A stretch of 64,000 nucleotides of DNA from Martensiomyces pterosporus (GCA_025201845.1 MU603939.1:19996-83995); one strand, 5' to 3'; positions 9,834-21,222 are shown, numbered from the stretch's first letter. The notes: generated from the sequence alone by a model not told the origin. Numbers and translations are program-made.

Positions 9834-11980
9834 GTTGGAGTATGGCGGGTAGAAAACTAACTGTGTTCTCTATAAAAGGTGTGTGGGTTGTGTAGCAAAA
9901 GAGAAGAGGCCTTCACGTATGTATAGAAATAAACTAGTTTGTAAGCGGTGAACAGAGTGTGAAAACAAAAGAGGTATTCAGACCCAAGCACCAAGCAGCG
10001 CCTGCATATGCGGTGTGCTGAAGGCGGCGTTTTCAAAGCATTGGCTCTCGCGTAGAGCAGCTGGCCAAGTCATCCGCCCCACCCTATGGCCAAGAAACAG
10101 CAAATCCCCACTGCCGCTGCAGCGATTAAATCAGATCACATGCCCTCTCTCGCCAGCCGTGCTGAGCGTGTGGCGTGGCGGGTCTGGAGGAGAACGAGCG
10201 CTCTGGCTGAGTGCCCCCAGCTAGCGGTGCCAGATGGCGGGCAGATTAGGCGTATACGGCACCAGATATAGCGTCGCTGGTGTGCTGGATCGCTGGCTGC
10301 CTGACAAAGCTGTATAGGCTGGCTGAATTTGCCTGGTCGACTTTTACGGCAACGCCGGCCCACTGCCCCGCTTTTACAACGGCCATGTACTGCGATTTGT
10401 GCTGGAGGCCATTGCTGGCCATTTCACACATCCCGCCTCAGGGCCACAGAAAGGGTGGTATTTCAGGTGCCTCTATGCCCAGAAAATGAAAAGGCTATAT
10501 TTGGTATATATGCGAGGCCATGCAAGCTCTGCAAAAGGATACACTGTAGCGCCAGAAGTCAGCAGGCTGGCCCAGGGCTATCCTGGAAGCACGGACCAAG
10601 CATTTGGACATAGCAGTGCGGGCTCTGTCAGCAATGGCGCAGATATCGCCGCTAATTGGGCGCTAACTCTGGTGGCTGAACCCGTTGACAAAGCAGGCCT
10701 CTCCTTTTGCTATTGTGGGCGACGAGCAAAGAGCAAAGCCAAGCACCGCTCTCAGAGGAGAGGCAAATTGTATACAGTGAGTGGGAATGTGTGCTGGGAT
10801 TAAACACTGAGGTGCGCGGTGAGCGAAGCAGCGTGACTCGTGAACTGCACTGCAAAGTCAATTGGTGCAGCTGCAGGCATTAATCTCAGCGAGGTAAAGC
10901 ATCTTTGCATCTGCTGTCATGCACGAATGCATGTGCCGATTACGTATTGCAGCATCAGTGGCATATTCAAGCTGCATCCTAGCCCTAGTGCTCCATTGAA
11001 CGATGCACGGGCCCAAACCGAGAACTACCAGCTCTCGCAAAAGCAAGCAGCCACTGATAAGGTTTCCTTGACTTTCAGTGGTGTTGGGCCACAAAAATAG
11101 AACAGCCCCAGGCGTACTGACCCTCCGTTCTGATCGCTGTGTTCGGGGGCAAGATTTGCAGGAATACGAGCGCAGCACCGGCAGCAGCTCACCGCCTCAC
11201 ATTTTGGCTTTGGTGGGATCAGCAGGCATTGTGAGCCTTGCCGCCACAATGACATCATGGCTCCTCCATCACTTGCTGCTGCGGGGCTTGTTTTTATTCT
11301 TATCTTTGCCGGTTTCTCAAGAGACCCAAAGGCTAAGGAATCGGCAGTGAGGACGCCGAGCCCGTATTGTTCAAGGAAAAGTGCTGCTGGCGGTTTGCGT
11401 CCTATGTCCGACTTTGAGCCGCTTCGCCGGGTGTGCCCCACGCAGCGCTTCCAGCACGGGTGAAGGGAGCACTGCGGGCTGAGAGATAAGCGAATATGCT
11501 TAATGGCGGGTGGGGGGAGGCAAAAGGACGCATGCACGCACGCTTCCTGATTTGCGGAACATTGGCGTTTTAATATTACAGATGGAGTCTCTTCCGTCAT
11601 CCTGCATGCCTCAAATGATCTGGAAGTACTAAGCACCAAAAAGCAAAACGCATTTTGCGTGGCCCCCCCTGTGCTGGCTGGCAGTATTTTCATTTTGCAG
11701 CCAAGTGGATGCATGTGCCTCTCCCCTCCCGCCGCCGCTCCCTCTTTTAAAAGGCACCGCGCTCTCCCCTCCACTCGTGCCCTTTCATGCAAACTCTACT
11801 CCTTTTCTGTCTTACGCCTAGTCTTGTTATTTTATTATATCGCTTCCAGCTTCGCATATTCCCTTTCCTGCTTGCACCCCCCACAGCTTATTTATTTCTT
11901 GCCTCACAGTCTCCCGCATATAATTTTCATTGTTTTCGCGCGTAACGGGCAGCAAGAGCACCACAACTTTTTTTTTTTGG
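9834..11980. other. Long spacer upstream of YPT1 and the zinc-finger gene
   Basis: This 2.1-kb stretch separates two divergent genes and must contain both promoters. No open frame here shows a domain or convincing splice structure; the longest, on the minus strand at 11025-11792, is Cys/Arg-rich and lacks any family resemblance. A pyrimidine-rich leader with a run of ten or more T residues lies just before 11981. I saw no tRNA-like A/B box pair. Confidence 0.5.
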
Positions 11981-12307
11981 ATGAGCCTTGCACAGACAGT
12001 TCTTGCCAGTCCTACTGACGTCGCGGGAGAGAAACAAAGCCATCAGATACAAAAATACAACAGCACAAACAGCAGCGAAGAGCAGCAGCTTCCTGTTCCT
12101 CCTTGGCTTCGCGAAACCTGGCACTTGGACTCCAGGCACTCCATATTGAGGCCATCTGCTGCAGACAAAGAGGGCCAGCGCATTGGAAGCAGTAATCGGA
12201 GCAACAATCACGTGAGCACGTGCATCATGGGGGCACCACCGCATTCGCTTCCACCACTAGTAGCGCAAAGCAGAATGCAGCCGCCACCACTCCATGGAAC
12301 AAATAGT

Positions 12308-12338
<31 letters not shown>

Positions 12339-12697
12339 GCAGCGGCAGCAGCAGCGCTGGGACGCCAAGTACAGATCTGATGCCCCCAGATAGCACCGAC
12401 GTGAGGCGGCGGAAGGGCAAGCGCAAAGATAGCATGCGGAGGAGAGACTCACAGCGCCCACTGTCAGAGGACGCAAGCAATGGCGGTGCGGCGAGCGAGA
12501 GCTGCCGTAAGCTGAGGCGCAAAATGAGCGCACAGTCGCTGATTGACACAGTCCTGGGCAGTGCGCACAGGTTCACGCAGGAGAACTATGTGTGCTCGTT
12601 TTGCTCCATTGAGGCGCCGACGTTTCCAAAGCTGTTGGATCACATATCCGTAAAGCACCCATGGTACGATCTGACAATACACCGGAATATACGGTGA
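11981..12697 (+). CDS. Hypothetical protein with one C-terminal C2H2-like zinc finger
   Basis: The predicted product has 238 residues if it starts at the ATG at 11981. The first 190 residues are low-complexity, with a run of serines encoded by AGC repeats near 12308-12352 and a basic patch (RRRKGKRKDSMRRR). The C-terminal 35 residues hold the only structured element, a CSFC...H-x4-H arrangement (C-x2-C-x12-H-x4-H) fitting a single C2H2 finger. No family was recognised. The start is uncertain: the frame is open further upstream without an ATG, and a later ATG at 12226 is possible. A nucleic-acid-binding role is only a suggestion from the finger and the basic patch. Confidence 0.55.
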
Positions 12698-12827
12698 TAC
12701 TTTGCTGGCGCTCTTTGCATCCCCACCCTTGTAATTCTTTTTATTTCGCATAAACACAAGTACACTTGTCAACAAAATATTTGGTAGATCGCACTTTTCA
12801 CAAGCCCAGCCTCTTCAAGCTGCTTGC

Positions 12828-13033
12828 CTAGTATATGACGTCAATGTACTTGCAGAACACGTCGCCTTGCTTCGGCATCTCCAACGCCTTGTCAGGCATG
12901 TTCCAAAAGATGCTGAGCTCACCCTCATAGCTGAGGGACATCAATGTGGGGAACTCAGGGATCTCATCACCGGGTACACTGCAAAGTACACCGGGTGGCC
13001 GAACTCAAAGTCAACGTTAAAAAAAACCCCTAG
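12828..13033 (-). pseudogene. Frame-broken C-terminal relic of a BAHD-like acyltransferase
   Basis: Two minus-strand segments in different frames look like one protein end. The upstream segment (about 13033 down to 12971) reads FFNVDFEFGHPVYFAVYP. The downstream segment (12971 down to 12828) begins GDEIPEFPTL and runs to KYIDVIY before a stop codon. A single-base change at the junction would unite them. The DFxFGxP motif about 50 residues from the C-terminus resembles the DFGWG motif of the PF02458 (BAHD/trichothecene-type) acyltransferases. The rest of such a gene is absent, because the OPT transporter gene occupies the DNA upstream on the same strand. A sequencing error in a last exon cannot be excluded, but no matching N-terminal exons were found. 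Confidence 0.4.
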
Positions 13034-13316
13034 TCACAAGATATTCGAAAGCATAAGCCGGAGTGTATTGAAAGCGGACAGAGATGAAAAGGAAGGGTGC
13101 TGTATACCTTTGGCGAGGAATGGCAGCGTAATACGAAAGACAATAGACAAAGCATCTGGAGCAGAGAGAAGGAAAAAAAAAAGATATGTAGAATGACACA
13201 TAGGCTCTAGTTGATCTCTACAATAGAGAAAAGCACAGACAGCGGGACCATTGTGTACACAACAAGCAGCAGGAAACAATGGGGAAAGCCACACCAAAAG
13301 CGCCACCACAGCATTC

Positions 13317-15680
13317 TTATTTCTGGTGGGTCAAAAAGCCACCTGTGGCAGCCAGCTTGCACTTGTTTGCATCCGCCCCCCACCAGTTGGGCATCTTGGC
13401 CTTTGTGAAAATGCCAAACTGCACTATGCCCGATATGGCCAGCCCCGAGTCCAGTCCGGCCGACAGCGAGAACGCGTACCTCTGCCACCACGTGTTGCGG
13501 TACTTGTGGATAATATAGTTGAAGACGAAGCAGCCGATGAACCAGTTGACAACGCTGGCGGCAGGCATCGGCGGCATTGCACCAGCGATCGAAATGGCCA
13601 CGGGCACATTGACGTGCCTCCAGAAGCTGCCTGGGTAGCGCCTCTGCATGTACCACACAGGAACAGGCAGCACAATTCCAAGGAAGAACAGGTACAGAAC
13701 CGGGTGGTACGGCGACGACCTGCCAAACAGCTTGCCGGGTCCAATGAGTCCCCACAGAACGGATGCCGAGTAGAAGGTGTTTGCCGAAATGCAGGTGAAT
13801 GGGTATCCCGCAGGCGTGCAAATGCCTTCGATCGAGTTCATCAGCCAGTACGCCACAGCCAGCTCGATGAACGACGCCATGACAGTGCCCACCAGCTGCA
13901 CGATAAACATGTGGCGGGGCGGGATCTTCATGTAGTGGCCCAGCTTCAAGTCGCCGACAAGATTCAGTGCCTGCGTCATTGTGATGTACCCGTACACCTT
14001 GAACGTCACGTTGGCGATTGGGTTGCCTGGCATTCCGTATCCGATGATGAACTCTGTGATGACGTTCAGCCCGGGCTGCTGGTTGGATATGGCCTGGATG
14101 ATGCCGATTGGGATGGTGAACACCAGGGGCACGATGATTGACACGACAACCCAGTACCAGGGCATCATATGGAAGACCTCGCAGATGATGATTGACGTGG
14201 TGAACGTTATCACAAACAGCACAATGTACCACCAGTGGGGCACCTCGGGGTACCTGCGCATGAGCTTCGCGTGGATGTCCTGGTCCATCTCCCGTGACTG
14301 CTTGACGCGCTGATAAATCTCCTCGCCGTAGTGCAGGCCAATATACACCAGCAGGGTGATGATGGCGGCAAACCCGATGCCATACGACATGGCGAACTGG
14401 AAGGTCATGCGCACCGGTCCATACGCCTCATACTTGGCCTCGTCCAGGTGCTGGTCAGAAGTCATAATCTGGTGTATGTCATATGCCGACCCGTTCTCCT
14501 TGAACAGGTGTGCTGTGTAGATCGGCAGGTTGCCAGTGCCCCACGTGTTGGTGTAGTAGCCGATGGGCGTGATAATCCACATGACCATGACGAACCCCGC
14601 AAACAGATTGCACGCCATCACCCACGGGTAGGCGATCGGCGACCCCATGTTGGACGAGATGGTCGACCAGTCAAGCGTGAAGTTGAATATTCCCAGGCCG
14701 TTGTAGGCATCGCCCAGCTGGTTGGCAATGACGTTGTTGGGCGCAATATAGCACAGAATGGCGATGTAGGTGAGCGCAGGCGCAATGAAGTTCGGGAAAA
14801 AGTACCAGAAGAAGCTGCCTGTAAAGCACAGCCAGAACATCTTTGTGCGCGACATCTTGTTGCCGAAATTCTGCACCTCGTGGAACGTGCGGAACAGCGT
14901 CACACTGATCAGCGTTGCTGGCCAAATCATGGCTGCCGGATAGACAAGGAACTGCCTGGTGAGGCCAGCAAAGCTGTACCCCATGATCTGCGACGTCAGG
15001 ATAAACAGCAGGCTGGCAACAAAGCCCAGGTCGCTCTTGTACCAGATCTTCTTTATGGTCACCACGTCGATGGCATACGGGGATCCCGACGACGCCGTGG
15101 CAAAGATGGAGATGAGCACATGCTCCTTGATGTTGAATGGGCCCGGATTCATCGTCCACTCCCACCCAAAGGTCGAAAACTTTCTGGTGGGCAGGGTCTT
15201 GGACATCAAGTACCCGGCAGGGAACGCCAGCAGCTGCACAACGGAGCCGCCAAGCGAGAGCTGGTTCTGGCGGTAGAAGAAGAACTGGTTGACAAAGCTC
15301 AGCACGCCCGTGAATATGATGCCCAGCACCCAAACACGGAATGTCAGCGAGTACATTGACGGGTCGTCCTTGTTCGAAACTGAGCAGCGCACCAAGTCAT
15401 AGGGCGAGTCCTCCTCCTCCTCCTCGCTGCTGCCAGTCTTTTCATTTACGTCGCTCTTGAACATGCCCATGTGCGGCTTCTTTGTGCCGTCGCCGAGTCC
15501 CAGTTCGGGGTCCACGGGGGGTGTCTTTTCGTCCTCAGGGAAGTGGAACATCTGGAACTCGTTTCCGGCAGGGTAATCAACGTCCTCGGGCGTTCTCCAC
15601 TCGGCTGAGGCTATTTCGGGGAAGCTGTCCTGCGCCGGGACAGGTGTCGCCTCAGACACAGAATCTTGTGCTGGCGGCAT
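13317..15680 (-). CDS. Oligopeptide transporter, OPT family
   Basis: The single-exon gene encodes a 787-residue plasma-membrane transporter of the OPT superfamily, which imports small peptides with protons. The N-terminal 100 residues are acidic and cytoplasmic. The first membrane segments follow RVWVLGIIFTGVLSF. The family signature NPGPFNIKEHV lies near residue 177, with the second conserved region SYGIGFAA in the middle. The C-terminal QRYAFSLSAGLDSG and PNWWG motifs are typical of fungal OPT proteins. The length and about 14 membrane segments match the family. The ATG at 15680 is the first in frame. Peptide versus siderophore-type substrate cannot be decided, but the NPGPFNIKEHV motif favours the peptide-transport clade. 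Confidence 0.94.
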   Translation of the reverse strand: MPPAQDSVSEATPVPAQDSFPEIASAEWRTPEDVDYPAGNEFQMFHFPEDEKTPPVDPELGLGDGTKKPHMGMFKSDVNEKTGSSEEEEEDSPYDLVRCSVSNKDDPSMYSLTFRVWVLGIIFTGVLSFVNQFFFYRQNQLSLGGSVVQLLAFPAGYLMSKTLPTRKFSTFGWEWTMNPGPFNIKEHVLISIFATASSGSPYAIDVVTIKKIWYKSDLGFVASLLFILTSQIMGYSFAGLTRQFLVYPAAMIWPATLISVTLFRTFHEVQNFGNKMSRTKMFWLCFTGSFFWYFFPNFIAPALTYIAILCYIAPNNVIANQLGDAYNGLGIFNFTLDWSTISSNMGSPIAYPWVMACNLFAGFVMVMWIITPIGYYTNTWGTGNLPIYTAHLFKENGSAYDIHQIMTSDQHLDEAKYEAYGPVRMTFQFAMSYGIGFAAIITLLVYIGLHYGEEIYQRVKQSREMDQDIHAKLMRRYPEVPHWWYIVLFVITFTTSIIICEVFHMMPWYWVVVSIIVPLVFTIPIGIIQAISNQQPGLNVITEFIIGYGMPGNPIANVTFKVYGYITMTQALNLVGDLKLGHYMKIPPRHMFIVQLVGTVMASFIELAVAYWLMNSIEGICTPAGYPFTCISANTFYSASVLWGLIGPGKLFGRSSPYHPVLYLFFLGIVLPVPVWYMQRRYPGSFWRHVNVPVAISIAGAMPPMPAASVVNWFIGCFVFNYIIHKYRNTWWQRYAFSLSAGLDSGLAISGIVQFGIFTKAKMPNWWGADANKCKLAATGGFLTHQK

Positions 15681-17362
15681 AATGGTTGGCTGCTTTGGCT
15701 TGTTCTGCTTTTGAACAAGTATAGAGGGAGCAGTCGGCTAAAGGGTGGGATAATCGAATGCAAGGGAGAGGGAGTTCTACGGTGCCAGGTAGGTATAACG
15801 TATATGGTAACCTGGTCTTGCCTGACCAGATGGATGTCCGAGGGTAAGGCTTGGATAGGGTTACGTAGGACGAGAAGGAGGGATCCAGAGATGCAGAGAA
15901 GCAGAAAGCCGCAGGAGCCGTATGGCTCTTCTGTAGAGTATGAACGTAGAAGAATAATGAGGCCAAAGACGCTGGGCAGAAGGACAGGAGGCGAAGTGAG
16001 GCGTTTTTCTGTGGGAGACGACAGAGAATAAAAATTGTCAGACAGGTGGGAGGGGGGAGGGGGTGCATTTCATTCAGCAAGGTGGGGGTGGAGGCATTCG
16101 AGGCACCTGGCCAAGTTTATGAGCGAGAGCAAAGGCTTGCGAGGGCGGGGATACCTCAGGCTGACACACGGAGTGCCCCCTCTGATAGCCATGTATCTCC
16201 TGTGGTGTGCACATGTATTTTACTTTCTCCAGAAGCATGGTTGGGAGGGGGTTGGGAAATGGGGGGTGAAGGGCGTGGTGGGATGCGATGGCAGGCATGA
16301 ATAAGAGCAGAAATAAGCACGCATGAATTTCCCTTCGCTTCCCAGCCGCAACATGCAAAACACCCTCTGTACAAAGCCTTTGCAGGTATGCGAGACAAGC
16401 ATAAAGGACCAATAGTAAGCTTATTGTGTGCGTTCTTTTCAAGCTCTACCGAGGGCACGCGGCTTGTATGCTTTGCTAAATTCGCCGAAGCCAGGTGGTG
16501 GCTGACTTCAAGTGAGCTCGCCAGGCTCCGTGTCGATACACAGCCAGGAGTCTGTGGTGATTCGGGTATGAAGGGCCCTGGAGGCCAGACTAATGGAGTT
16601 TCATACTTCCAGAAATGAATGCGTGAGCGAGCCTCGACCTCTGTTGCTCTCTCTTTACCCTCATGGCCACCTTTTTGGCCATATACAGAGCGAGAGCTTG
16701 CATATGCCCTCTATTCGAGCGAATAATGCCATGATACTGGTGATATTGGCCATCATTTCCCTAAAAGCTACGCTGCCGTTTTCGGCCATTTGCTAGGGGC
16801 TAGGCGCCAGCTCGAATAAAACGCTGCATCCCTGGAGAGAGGCTGGGGTCTAAGGGCTGCATGTACCCCCTGGCCATTGACGCAGTATCTTCCATGCTCG
16901 ATTTTCACTGAATAAGGAGGGGTAAGGGGAGGGGTGGCGACAACCTCACCTCAGCCGTCAAATACGTAGTATGTTGATATACTCGTAGTATACTTGCCTG
17001 CCCGAGCTGCGAGTGTGCTCTGTATACCAGCTTCACATGTTCACATTGGCAACTGCTAGCCCCATTCAACTGATCCGAATGATATTGCCGACCGAGTAGT
17101 CCCCACCCTCTATCTCCTTCCATCCAAGCCCATCCCTGAAGCATGCATACATGGGGACGTGTGGCCATGATACAAATCATCCGATATGCGGACAACAATA
17201 TGGATAGCTGATGCCTTGTTCTCAGAAAGCAGCGCAATGTATTTAATAGCTGCAGCACAAAAAGAAGCATACACAGGTGAAGCAAATAGGAAACAGGCAG
17301 GCACTAAAAAGAGAGCAAAGGAGAAGGGGCAATCAAAAGTTGCATGTATCGAGCATCGTCCT
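15681..17362. other. Spacer between the OPT gene and the SR-factor gene
   Basis: About 1.7 kb separates the start of the OPT gene and the 3' end of the SR-factor gene; both are on the minus strand, so this holds the OPT promoter. Open frames in it are short and without recognisable motifs. No RNA gene or repeat family was recognised. Confidence 0.5.
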
Positions 17363-18947
17363 TTACTCTTCGTCGTCTCCGTCGCGGTGCGCAAACGCAG
17401 CATCCACGATCTGCTCCGGGCTAGGCACCTCCAGCTCCTCACCCACGCCATTCTCGCCTCCAGCTCTTCCGTCCTCCTCCATACGCTCATTGCCACGGGA
17501 TGGCGAGCGCGAGTACTCGCGAGGCGAGCGCGATCTTCTCCTATCCTCCTCCTCACGCTTTTCACGCGACGCAGAGCGCGACGGCGACGATCTGCGACGT
17601 CTCCTCTCCCTGCTCTCGTGCCTGGGCTCGCCATCTCTGCTGCCTCTCCTGTCACGGCGGTAATCCCTGTTCGAAGGCGAGCGCCTTCCTCTGCTGCCGC
17701 TCCTGCTCCTGCTGCGGTGGCGCCGGCGGCTGCTACGGCTATTGGGGCTACGAGACCTCGAGCGAGAGGGCGAACGGGAGCGCGATCTGCGTCTGCCGCC
17801 CCGGCGATCGTCGCCGCCTTCGAATCGCCACGACCGGGCGGGAGGGCGCTTGGCCCATTGCACCGAGATGCGGCTGCCGTCTATCTGCTCATCGTGCATG
17901 CGGTCAAAGGCATCAGCAGCGTCACGCGAGTCCTCGTACTCGATAAACGCAAACCTACACTTGAGTAAACGAGCATTGGTGGGGTGCCATTAGTCTGCTG
18001 TGCATGTCTCATATGCGTGCTTGGGCTTCTGGCAAATCGCCGTGCCTGGGGGTTTTGGACTGCGCACTGTATACATTCGGTGTGGAAGAGGTGTACTCGA
18101 AAATGCAACACAAGAGCAGCAGCACCAGAGCCAGAGAAATAGCGGTGGTGGCAAATTACACTACATAATTCTTGCAATAATGTCAATGTATTATCATGGC
18201 TCCAACGAACTTAATACTAGTAGCAACAGTAGTACAGCACGGGTGGAGTGGCGTGTGCGAGCCAGAGTGAGCCGGTTTTGCATGTGCATGTGTGGTGTGG
18301 GGTGCGAGCGGCAAGGCGAGTCGTGCGTGGAGTGTGGTGGAGGCTGCATGTCAAAAGTGAGTACGCATGTATGCATGCGCATGCTCGGCGCCTCGCTTGT
18401 TTGTGTTTATTTTTGTGTGCAAGTTCGACGGGCAGCAGTCGCCGTGTGCGGTGGCATTTGGGGGGCGGGTGTCGCGGTTGGAGCAAGATAGAATCAGCGC
18501 GTAGACGTGGTGGCTCTGCCCCTCCAGAAAAAGAGGTGCTTGTGCTGGAGAGAGGTTAAATGTGAGAGCAGACAGGCTGTGCACGCACGCATATTACATA
18601 AGCATCAGATTGCTGGCTGCGCACAAACGCACAGCAGCAGCTCTGCACAGAGGGCACTAGGGGGTACTTACAGTTTGTTCGAGTCTCTGCGCGAGCTTGG
18701 AATGTCGCAGCGAACAAGCCTTCCGTAGCTACGCAGACAAGCATAAATAAGCCGGCAGGCGCGAATTGCCAGAGGCGCTGTTGATTAGCTATGTGCTGGT
18801 CACTCCACACATTGCCCCCATTCTGGGCATCTAGGAGCCCATAGAAAGCGCGGGCCGTCGGCGGACTTACCGTTCGAAGGCATGTGCAAGGTCGCGAGCA
18901 CGGGTGTCGCGATTGAAGCCCGTTACGTATAGAATCCTCTTTCCCAT
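17363..18947 (-). CDS. SR-type splicing factor with one RRM and an RS tail, three exons
   Basis: The coding sequence joins 18871-18947, 18672-18728 and 17363-17954, giving 241 residues. Introns are 142 nt (18729-18870) and 717 nt (17955-18671), both with GTAAGT donors and TAG acceptors. The spliced N-terminus is an RNA-recognition motif (about residues 3-80) with RNP2 ILYVTGF and RNP1-like LFAFIEY, closing with ISVQWAKRP. The remainder is an Arg/Ser-rich domain of many RS dipeptides, then an acidic tail (GELEVPSP region, ending GDDEE). This layout matches small SR proteins such as fission-yeast Srp1 and SRSF members, which promote exon definition and constitutive splicing. Phase matching at both joins supports the model. 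Confidence 0.88.
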
Positions 18948-19525
18948 TGGTGCAGCTGTTGGTGGAAACGAGCAATAAACAGAAAGGTGGTGACTGCAGA
19001 GAAGAAAGCAAGAAAAGCCAAAGGCCTGGGGGAGGAGAGACAAAAGGCGCCAGGCCTGTAGCATGCTCCAGGCAGACGCGGCCAAGGCGTGCCGTCGTCC
19101 GCCAGCGCCCACGTAGCGCAGGCTGCGTGTGAGGAGATTTTAATAGGCGCTGCTTGCTCCGCAGAGCGCGGCTCGGCTCCTGCCGGAGCGGCTCGCGTCT
19201 TGGCAAACAAGCAGGGGGTCACGCACGGAACTGTTCCTTTTGGAGCAGCGGCCTAATTTCCTGCGCGCAGCTTATTTTTGGGTGCCTTCGCGCCCCCTGC
19301 TTTATCATCCACCCATCGCCCAGCAGCCGCAAGGCGCCCAGTTCTCGCATCTCTCTTCCTGCTCCTTCTCCAGTCTTGGTATTCAAAAAGCACATATTTC
19401 GCATCTGCTCTCTGCTCCCTGTTTGTGGCCACCAAAAGCATATAATAGGTTCCCGCATTCGCTCATAACTTAACCCCCCATTTCCTCATCTTTCTTTTTC
19501 CTTTTCTTTCTTGGTATTATAACAA

Positions 19526-20074
19526 ATGGCTGACAGCCGCCCTCTTCCGCCGGGCTTCACTGCCCAGTTCGACGACCGCTACAAGCGGTACTTTTACGTG
19601 AACACGAGCACGGGGCAGTCGCAGTGGGAGGATCCCCGCCCTGCCTTCTATGCGTCGCAGAACCGCGGCATGGCTCCACCGCCATATGGAGCAGCACCCC
19701 CGCCAGCAGGCGGACCCGGGCCCTCAGGATACTACCAGCAAGGGCATCCTCCTCCTCCACAGCAGTACTACCAGCAGCCTCCTCCACAGCAGTACTACCA
19801 GCAGGCACCTCCCCAGCAGTACTACCAGCAGGCACCGCCGCCTCAGCCGCAGACCGTCCTTGTGCAGCAGCAGCAGCAGCAGCCCGATAAGCAGAGCTTC
19901 TTTAAGCGGAACCCACTCATGACTGGTCTGGCAGCCGGCGCGGTTGGTGCGTTTGCGGTGCACGAGTTCAATGAGCATGAGGATAGGGAGCGCCAGGAGG
20001 CGTATAATGAGGGTCGGTCCGACGGATTCAACCAGGGATACGACGATGGTTATGACGATGGTGCTGACTGGTAA
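19526..20074 (+). CDS. WW-domain protein with Pro/Gln/Tyr repeats
   Basis: The 182-residue product starts with a WW-type domain (about residues 6-38, LPPGF...YFYVN...GQSQWEDP). The first signature tryptophan is phenylalanine here, while the second Trp and the Pro are kept. Next comes a PPPQQYYQQ repeat region (about 45-115) made of imperfect copies of a QQYYQQAPP unit. A small Gly/Ala-rich hydrophobic stretch (GLAAGAVGAFAV, about 135-146) follows. The tail is a set of GxxxGYDDG repeats rich in aspartate and glycine. No precise family is claimed. WW domains bind proline-rich ligands, so self-interaction through the PPPQQYY repeats is conceivable but inferred. The gene is divergent from the SR-factor gene. 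Confidence 0.8.
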   Translation: MADSRPLPPGFTAQFDDRYKRYFYVNTSTGQSQWEDPRPAFYASQNRGMAPPPYGAAPPPAGGPGPSGYYQQGHPPPPQQYYQQPPPQQYYQQAPPQQYYQQAPPPQPQTVLVQQQQQQPDKQSFFKRNPLMTGLAAGAVGAFAVHEFNEHEDRERQEAYNEGRSDGFNQGYDDGYDDGADW

Positions 20075-20919
20075 ATGCCAGATGCCGGGCGTTGCGTGAG
20101 AAGAGTGCCTGGAGTGGCCCTCCATTTGCTCTCGCCCAGCTTCCCACCCTGGCTGCCCCTGTCTCGATGCACTCGGCTTTTATACTTTTATGCTTTTTGT
20201 CCTGTGCAAGCCCGTTCTACTCTGAGCAGGAGACACGGCAGCAATATACACTTTTTTACTACGACGCCCGTGCTTATCGGCAACCACCGCTTGTTTGTGT
20301 ACACTTTCCTTTGCCGTATGCTCGCTCTGGCCAATCCCCCATGCCTGTCCTTCGACTTGCCTCGCTGAGCCGCGAGCACGAAATGGAGGTCGATCAAATA
20401 AGCACCGTCCATGTATCAATATCTAATTACCACACATCCTCGGTTTTGCCTAACCAGTATTAGACCAAAAGATTAGCGGCTACAGACAGCCGGGAAAGCC
20501 TGGAGTATGCGGTGGGCTGAGCATACGTGTGGGTTGCGGTGTATATGCTGAAACATGCCCGCACATTTGCCTGAAAGCAGCGCTAGTGGGGGGACATGCT
20601 CGTGCATATATGCGCTTTTCTGCTGTTTGCTGGGATAGGGGCTCGTGCTTCATCACCTGACTCGCCAAAAGCGCTACGCTGCAGCCTTGAAAGGTAGGGA
20701 GCACATTCACCGGTACAACCCGGCAAGGCATTGTTGCCTCTCCTGTTTGTCCAGAACGAGCAAGTGGCATGCATTGTTGCGCTCGGAGGAGCAAAGCAGA
20801 GTGGCCTGCAAAGGTGAAGCGCGACCAGTGCCCCCCTCCTTGCCTCTTCCTTCCAGCATAAGCTATAATTTATTATTTCCGCGCTCTATACATCAACATC
20901 AACAGCAACAGCAACAGCA
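20075..20919. other. Spacer downstream of the WW gene
   Basis: This stretch of about 850 bp holds the 3' flank of the WW gene and the promoter of the next small gene. I see no supported gene in it. A short CAACAG-repeat leader lies directly before the ATG at 20920. Confidence 0.5.
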
Positions 20920-21222
20920 ATGTTTCCTATCTCGGGCTTGGTTGACGGCACGCTATTTATGCGTCGACGCGACATCGAGAGCCAGCGAGAGAGGCAGCAG
21001 CAGATTAGGCAGGCTGCACAGGAGGCCGACCGTGTCCATCGCGAGAGGGCCAAGCAGTACAAGTACAAGGCCATGCCGACGGATGAACAGCTCCCTTCGA
21101 GGTTCCGCTCGCTCAGGCGCAATGTGCCTGCGTTTATGGACCGCAATAGCAACAGAAGCAAGACCGAGTGCGGTGGGCTGGAGAAGGCAAGGGAGAGGAC
21201 GATCAAGTGGGCAGACGACTAG
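20920..21222 (+). CDS. Small basic orphan protein
   Basis: The predicted 100-residue protein begins MFPISGLVDG and is then strongly charged and helical in appearance, rich in Arg, Gln and Glu (residues 14-50), with a basic SRFRSLRRNVP segment and an acidic end. No family was recognised. Support for coding comes from a clean ATG following a CAACAG-rich leader, composition unlike the surrounding spacer and absence of low-complexity bias. A TATTTATT-like element precedes it at about 20869. The possibility of a missed second exon remains. Confidence 0.5.
   Translation: MFPISGLVDGTLFMRRRDIESQRERQQQIRQAAQEADRVHRERAKQYKYKAMPTDEQLPSRFRSLRRNVPAFMDRNSNRSKTECGGLEKARERTIKWADD

Noticed and set aside
11025..11792. 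255-codon minus-strand open frame
   Set aside because: It is Cys/Arg-rich with no domain and sits in spacer DNA whose high GC content favours chance open frames. No ATG-driven leader or splice pattern supports it.
13207..13313. 35-residue hydrophobic open frame directly after the OPT stop
   Set aside because: It overlaps OPT 3' DNA, has no promoter or family match, and is more likely 3' untranslated sequence.
18000..18491. 163-codon open frame inside the long SR intron
   Set aside because: Low-complexity Cys/Gly/Val composition from GT-rich DNA; it lies wholly within an intron supported by phase-matched splicing.
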